Below are positions 21,127 to 24,894 of a stretch of 24,894 bases of DNA, one piece after another. The stretch spans positions 1-24,894 of the forward strand of contig VHBM01000011.1 in NCBI GenBank assembly GCA_016871975.1. Reading direction: 5' to 3'. The stretch's first letter is position 1. Each line of letters begins with the position of its first letter. The notes under the pieces are model-generated. The model was not told where the DNA came from and searched no databases. It saw nothing but the letters and a program-made list of their open reading frames with translations. Origin of the DNA: Nitrososphaerota archaeon. Lineage in GTDB: Archaea; Thermoproteota; Nitrososphaeria; Nitrososphaerales; Nitrosopumilaceae. The position numbers and the translations under genes were made by a program.

Positions 21127-23787
21127 ATGAAGCATGTGTATTTTTTTAACGAAGGGGACGGTAAAAACAAAAAACTCCTAGGTGGTAAAGGAGCAGGCCT
21201 GTGCGAAATGACTCGACTAAAGTTACCAGTGCCCCCAGGCTTTGTTATTACAACCGAAGTTTGTAAAAATTATTACAAAAATAATAAAAAATTACCATCT
21301 GGGCTTTTTTCTGAAGTCAAAAAAAATATTGTGAAAATAGAAAAACAAACTGGGAAAAAATGGAATTCTAAGGAAAATCCACTGCTTGTTTCGGTACGAT
21401 CTGGCGCCGCAATATCAATGCCAGGCATGATGGATACTATTTTGAATTTGGGTCTAAATGATGAAACAGTAGAAGGCCTTGCAAAAAAGAGCAACAATCC
21501 AAGATTTGCGTGGGATTCGCATCGAAGATTTATTCAGTTATTTGGTAAGGTGGTATTTGGCGTAGAGGATAAAAAGTTCGATGTAGTTTTAGAAAATACC
21601 AAAAAAAATCAAGCTGTCGAATTAGATAGCGAGTTAAATGAAACCTCGTTAAGAAGCATAGTAATGCAGTATATGAAAATCTGTGAAGAATATACAGGAA
21701 GGTCATTTCCATCAAATCCAGATGAACAGCTTGAATTGGCAATAAAGGCAGTTTTTAACAGCTGGATGGGCGAAAGAGCACTAGTTTATCGTGAAAAAAA
21801 CAACATTACAAAAGACATTGCTGATGGAACTGCCGTAAATGTTGTTGCAATGGCATTTGGAAATATGGGAAATGATAGCTCGACAGGAGTCATATTTACA
21901 CGAAATCCAGGAAACGGCACAAACAAGATTTTTGGCGAATATCTCATAAATGCTCAAGGAGAAGATGTGGTAGCGGGGACTAGAACTCCAAAACAAGTAG
22001 ATGAAATGAAAAATGAACTTCCTGAAACCTATAAACAATTACTAAAAACTTGCAGTAAACTGGAAAAACATTACAAAGAGCCACAGGATATTGAATTTAC
22101 TGTAGAGCAGGGAAGATTCTATCTTTTACAAACACGTTCTGCGAAAATGAATGCTGTAAGCATGGTAAAAACATCAGTTGACATGGTCAAAGAAAAACTA
22201 ATAACAAAAGATAGAGCTGTTCTAAGATTACAAGCAGAACAGCTAGAGCAACTATTACACAAAACAATTGATCAAAACAGTGTAAAAAATTACGATAAAG
22301 TTGCAAAAGGAATAGCTGCCTCCCCTGGTGCTGCAAGTGGCATTGTAGTGTTTGATGTAAAAAGAGCTGTGGCAATGGGCGAAAATGGTGCGAAAGTTAT
22401 TCTGGTAAGAGAAGAAACAAAGCCTGAAGATGTCCCTGCCTTTTTTGCATCTGTAGGAATCTTGACAAGTCGAGGAGGAAAAACATCTCATGCAGCTGTT
22501 GTGGCAAGAGGAATGGGAAAACCATGCATCGTGGGATGTTCTGAGTTAAAAATTGACTATGAAAATAAAAAATGCGTTGCAAATAGTAAAACAATTTTTG
22601 AAGGAGATGCGGTTACAATTGATGGTAGTAGTGGCGAGATTTTTGTGGGCGAGGTTCCTACAGTAGAACCAAGAATTACAGAGGATTTTAAAACTATACT
22701 TTCTTGGTCAGAAAAAATAAAAAAAATTGGAGTTAGAGCCAATGCAGATACGCCAGAGGCTGCATCATTAGCAAGAAAATATGGTGCAAAAGGAATAGGT
22801 CTTTGCAGAACAGAGAGAATGTTCAATGCACGAGATAGAATTGGGTTATTTGTAGATATGATTATGGCAAAAACCCTAGAAGAGCGCAAATCAATACTTG
22901 AAAAATTAGGCGAATTGCAAAAAAGTGATTTTATCAAAATTTTAAAAGAGATGGAAGGATATCCCGTCACCATACGATTACTAGATCCACCACTACATGA
23001 GTTTCTCCCAAATCCAGAAGAGTTAATGAATAAAATTCACAGATTGGAAAAAACTAATTCTACAGGTGAAATCGAAGAAGCTAAACAAGTGTTGGAGAGG
23101 GCCAAAGAGCTTTCAGAAATCAATCCAATGATGGGACATCGTGGAGTAAGAGTTGGAATAACATATCCAGAGATTTATGAAATGCAAATAAATGCTGTGT
23201 TTGAAGCAGCTGCTGAGCTTGTCAAACAAAAGATTAATGCACGCCCACAGATTATGGTTCCCCAAGTAGGCAGTATTTCTGAGCTCAAGCACATCAAAAA
23301 AATTTATGATCGCATAAAATCAGAGACAGAAAAAAAACACAAAATGAAACTTAAAGTAAACTTTGGAACAATGCTTGAAGTAGTAAGAGCATGTCTTACC
23401 GCAGATGAACTTGTGAAAACTGCCGAATTCTTTAGTTTTGGAACAAATGATCTTACTCAAGCAGTATTTAGTTTTAGTAGAGAAGATGTAGAGGCAAAAT
23501 TTCTCCCTGAATATCTTGAAAAAGAGATGTTTGAACGAAGTCCATTTCAATCAATTGATGTTAATGGGGTAGGCAACCTAATGAAAATTGGTATTAGGGA
23601 GGGAAGAAAAATCAAGCAAGAGCTCGAGATAGGCATATGCGGTGAACATGGAGGAGATCCTAATTCAATAGTGTTTTGCCATAACTCTAATCTCAGTTAT
23701 GTTAGTGCATCACCACATAGAATTCCTATTGCTATAGTATCTGCAGCTCAAGCAGCATTATTAGAAAAAAAGCAAAGAAAGCGATAA
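21127..23787 (+). CDS. ppdK: Pyruvate, phosphate dikinase
   Basis: An 886-residue enzyme interconverting pyruvate, ATP and phosphate with phosphoenolpyruvate, AMP and pyrophosphate. It has an N-terminal ATP-grasp domain (GGKGAGL near residue 19 and onward), a central swivelling domain with the phosphorylated H455 (GGKTSHAAV), and a C-terminal PEP/pyruvate barrel ending in the catalytic C838 (ICGEHGGDP). H455 coincides with the number used for the Clostridium enzyme, showing a full-length ungapped protein. A purine-rich AAAGGA about 7 nt before the ATG at 21127 can act as a ribosome site. In an autotrophic archaeon it supplies PEP for gluconeogenesis. It is probably cotranscribed with tpiA. 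Confidence 0.96.
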   Translation: MKHVYFFNEGDGKNKKLLGGKGAGLCEMTRLKLPVPPGFVITTEVCKNYYKNNKKLPSGLFSEVKKNIVKIEKQTGKKWNSKENPLLVSVRSGAAISMPGMMDTILNLGLNDETVEGLAKKSNNPRFAWDSHRRFIQLFGKVVFGVEDKKFDVVLENTKKNQAVELDSELNETSLRSIVMQYMKICEEYTGRSFPSNPDEQLELAIKAVFNSWMGERALVYREKNNITKDIADGTAVNVVAMAFGNMGNDSSTGVIFTRNPGNGTNKIFGEYLINAQGEDVVAGTRTPKQVDEMKNELPETYKQLLKTCSKLEKHYKEPQDIEFTVEQGRFYLLQTRSAKMNAVSMVKTSVDMVKEKLITKDRAVLRLQAEQLEQLLHKTIDQNSVKNYDKVAKGIAASPGAASGIVVFDVKRAVAMGENGAKVILVREETKPEDVPAFFASVGILTSRGGKTSHAAVVARGMGKPCIVGCSELKIDYENKKCVANSKTIFEGDAVTIDGSSGEIFVGEVPTVEPRITEDFKTILSWSEKIKKIGVRANADTPEAASLARKYGAKGIGLCRTERMFNARDRIGLFVDMIMAKTLEERKSILEKLGELQKSDFIKILKEMEGYPVTIRLLDPPLHEFLPNPEELMNKIHRLEKTNSTGEIEEAKQVLERAKELSEINPMMGHRGVRVGITYPEIYEMQINAVFEAAAELVKQKINARPQIMVPQVGSISELKHIKKIYDRIKSETEKKHKMKLKVNFGTMLEVVRACLTADELVKTAEFFSFGTNDLTQAVFSFSREDVEAKFLPEYLEKEMFERSPFQSIDVNGVGNLMKIGIREGRKIKQELEIGICGEHGGDPNSIVFCHNSNLSYVSASPHRIPIAIVSAAQAALLEKKQRKR

Positions 23788-23819
23788 CCAGATATTCAAA
23801 TTAAGATTTAATTAGATAA

Positions 23820-24374
23820 ATGCTTCCAAGACTAGATTCCATAAAACAAGCAAGAATAAAGCTAGGTTTAACACAAAAACAATTAGCAAATATGGTTGAT
23901 GTTAGTACCTCAATGATCAATCAAATTGAATCGGGGCGAACACATCCAAGTTATGATACAGCTAGAAAAATATTTGACAGTCTTGCAACATTGGAAGGAA
24001 AACTTTCACCAAACAAAGCAGTCGATATTTGCAGTAAAGAGATTATAAAATTAAAATCAACTAACTCGTTACATGATGCAATAAAACTAATGCGAAAACT
24101 CTCTATAAGTCAGATTCCAATCTTTAATGGTAAAGAGCCAATAGGGGTTGTAACAGAAGACGGTATCGTAAAACATTTAGATGAAAATGAAGACCATTGG
24201 AAAAAAATAAAATTATCAGAAGTTATGGAGGCACCTCCACCTATTGTAGATTACAAAACACCAGCCAATGCACTTGTGCCTTTGATTAGATTTTCAAAAT
24301 GTATACTGGTATCTAAAAATTCAAAAATTTATGGCATTATAACTGCCTCAGATACTTTGAAGATGATGGAATAA
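23820..24374 (+). CDS. HTH (XRE-type) regulator with paired CBS domains
   Basis: A 184-residue predicted transcription factor. Residues 6-60 are a Cro/CI-type HTH: LGLTQKQLANMV, then VSTSMINQIESGRTHPSYDTARKI. Residues 65-184 are two CBS repeats (NSLHDAIKLMRKLSISQIPIFNGKEPIGVVTEDGI, then the second ending in GIITASDTL), a module that usually binds adenine nucleotides or SAM. A role as an energy-state sensor is inferred from that. The ATG is at 23820. It begins 33 bp after ppdK and could share its transcript, making control of central carbon genes plausible. It is convergent with the epimerase gene, nine bases apart. Confidence 0.88.
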   Translation: MLPRLDSIKQARIKLGLTQKQLANMVDVSTSMINQIESGRTHPSYDTARKIFDSLATLEGKLSPNKAVDICSKEIIKLKSTNSLHDAIKLMRKLSISQIPIFNGKEPIGVVTEDGIVKHLDENEDHWKKIKLSEVMEAPPPIVDYKTPANALVPLIRFSKCILVSKNSKIYGIITASDTLKMME

Positions 24375-24383
24375 GTTTAGTTA

Positions 24384-24776
24384 TTAAGGATGTGAGCAAA
24401 GTTCTGCTAGAACACCATGTAATGATTTTGGATGAATAAATGTAACTTTTGTTCCAGCAGAACCAGATCTTATCTTACCAAGAAACTGAATTCCACAGCC
24501 TTGCATACGTTCTACTTCGCCTTCAATGTTATTTGTTTCAAGTGCCATATGGTGTAATCCCTCTCCCTTTTTTTCAAGAAATTTTTTAATTGGGCTTGCG
24601 TCATTCGTTGGTTCCATCAACTCAATTCGTCCATTATCAAGATGAATTATTGCTATTTTCACTCCTTCAGATTCAACTGTTTCAAATTCTACACTGTCAA
24701 TACCTAGTGCTTGTTGATACTCTTTTGCAGCAGATTCCACATCATTTACTGCAATTGCAATATGATCAATTTTCAT
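24384..24776 (-). CDS. mce: Methylmalonyl-CoA epimerase
   Basis: A 130-residue protein of the glyoxalase/VOC metalloenzyme fold that interconverts the S and R forms of methylmalonyl-CoA. Family landmarks are IDHIAIAV (H5, metal ligand), IIHLDNGRIELMEP, GLHHMALE (metal His) and the closing HGVLAEL with the Glu ligand. The frame opens at 24851 with 25 extra residues, but those codons overlap the mutase gene, and GGAGAT lies about 8 nt before the ATG at 24776, so I choose that start. The mutase stop lies one base upstream, so the genes form an operon. In ammonia-oxidising archaea the pair works in the 3-hydroxypropionate/4-hydroxybutyrate cycle. Confidence 0.95.
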   Translation of the reverse strand: MKIDHIAIAVNDVESAAKEYQQALGIDSVEFETVESEGVKIAIIHLDNGRIELMEPTNDASPIKKFLEKKGEGLHHMALETNNIEGEVERMQGCGIQFLGKIRSGSAGTKVTFIHPKSLHGVLAELCSHP

Positions 24777-24777
24777 T

Positions 24778-24894
24778 TTAAAATATCTCCTTTGGCCTAT
24801 ATTCCCCAAAGACTTCTCTGAATGTGTTGCTAATTTCACCAGTTGTTGCAAACGCCTTTACAGATGCTAGTATGTAAGGCATGAGATTTTCTTC
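24778..24894 (-). CDS. Methylmalonyl-CoA mutase large subunit, C-terminal end (partial)
   Basis: Runs off the right edge. The last 38 codons before TAA (24778-24780) read ENLMPYILASVKAFATTGE and later FREVFGEYRP, which is the C-terminal end of the catalytic alpha subunit of B12-dependent methylmalonyl-CoA mutase of the split archaeal type, where the B12 domain is a separate protein. It converts methylmalonyl-CoA to succinyl-CoA. It sits directly upstream of the epimerase in the same transcript; the mutase 3' end contains the epimerase ribosome site. Only the tail is visible, so nothing can be said about the active site. Confidence 0.9.
   Translation of the reverse strand, partial: EENLMPYILASVKAFATTGEISNTFREVFGEYRPKEIF
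24783..24788 (-). promoter_or_regulatory. Shine-Dalgarno of mce
   Basis: Minus-strand GGAG/GAGAT lying inside the last codons of the mutase gene, about 8 nt before the ATG at 24776. It decides the epimerase start and indicates leadered translation within an operon, unlike the leaderless first genes elsewhere here. Confidence 0.5.

Noticed and set aside
1..24894. CRISPR array, insertion sequence, prophage, tRNA or rRNA
   Set aside because: No spaced repeat series, transposase, integrase, terminal repeats or cloverleaf pattern was seen on either strand.

Overview
The window reads as a stretch of a nitrososphaerotal (thaumarchaeal) chromosome, most likely from a Nitrosopumilus/Nitrosarchaeum-type ammonia-oxidising archaeon. 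The evidence is the gene set taken together: archaeal/eukaryotic-type ribosomal proteins S26e and S25e, RNA polymerase subunit Rpo6, Alba, archaeal ThrRS with its own editing domain, family B DNA polymerase with a PIP box, a Hef-type helicase without a nuclease domain, a small parvulin of the NmPin/CsPin type, and methylmalonyl-CoA epimerase beside a methylmalonyl-CoA mutase (3-hydroxypropionate/4-hydroxybutyrate carbon fixation). The DNA is AT-rich. Many genes carry a TATA-like box about 25-28 bp before the start codon, the signature of leaderless transcripts. I see no tRNA or rRNA gene, IS element, CRISPR array or prophage. No gene-free gap reaches 300 bases.

Layout. 1-1145: a PfkB-family sugar kinase behind a 35-codon zinc-ribbon microgene; their promoter lies inside a perfect inverted repeat. 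1146-6562: S26e, CDP-alcohol phosphatidyltransferase, agmatinase, ThrRS, a small unknown protein, a deoxyhypusine-synthase-family enzyme and a small Cys/His protein. 6563-8378: S25e, a cyclophilin-like protein, and Rpo6 coupled to Alba. 8383-11191: an HTH regulator with a cysteine cluster, a stand-alone asparagine-synthetase domain ending in a zinc ribbon, a 51-codon YHS/TRASH metal-site microgene, and an aldo/keto reductase. 11192-15176: a very basic Ala/Arg/Lys protein, a MenA/UbiA-like prenyltransferase with DUF2203, a small unknown plus a PPOX-like flavoprotein, a secreted membrane-anchored protein, and parvulin. 15173-19910: Hef-like helicase, then dCMP deaminase and DNA polymerase B. 19911-24894: SemiSWEET, a hairpin-rich intergenic element, triosephosphate isomerase and pyruvate phosphate dikinase, an HTH-CBS regulator, methylmalonyl-CoA epimerase and the 3' end of methylmalonyl-CoA mutase.

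Working together: the agmatinase (putrescine supply) and the deoxyhypusine-synthase-family enzyme (a spermidine user) belong to polyamine metabolism. dCMP deaminase and PolB link dUMP/dTTP supply with replication. TPI and PPDK serve gluconeogenesis from fixed carbon, and epimerase plus mutase serve the carbon-fixation cycle. S26e, S25e, Rpo6, Alba and ThrRS are core information-processing genes. This is mostly a housekeeping region, and I found no defence island or clearly new multi-gene system. The points most worth a second look are three very short genes or elements that a length cutoff would miss (909-1016, 9891-10046, 20276-20335), the Hef helicase frame with no ordinary start codon before its Walker A motif, the arginine/alanine-rich polycation, and the asparagine-synthetase/zinc-ribbon fusion.
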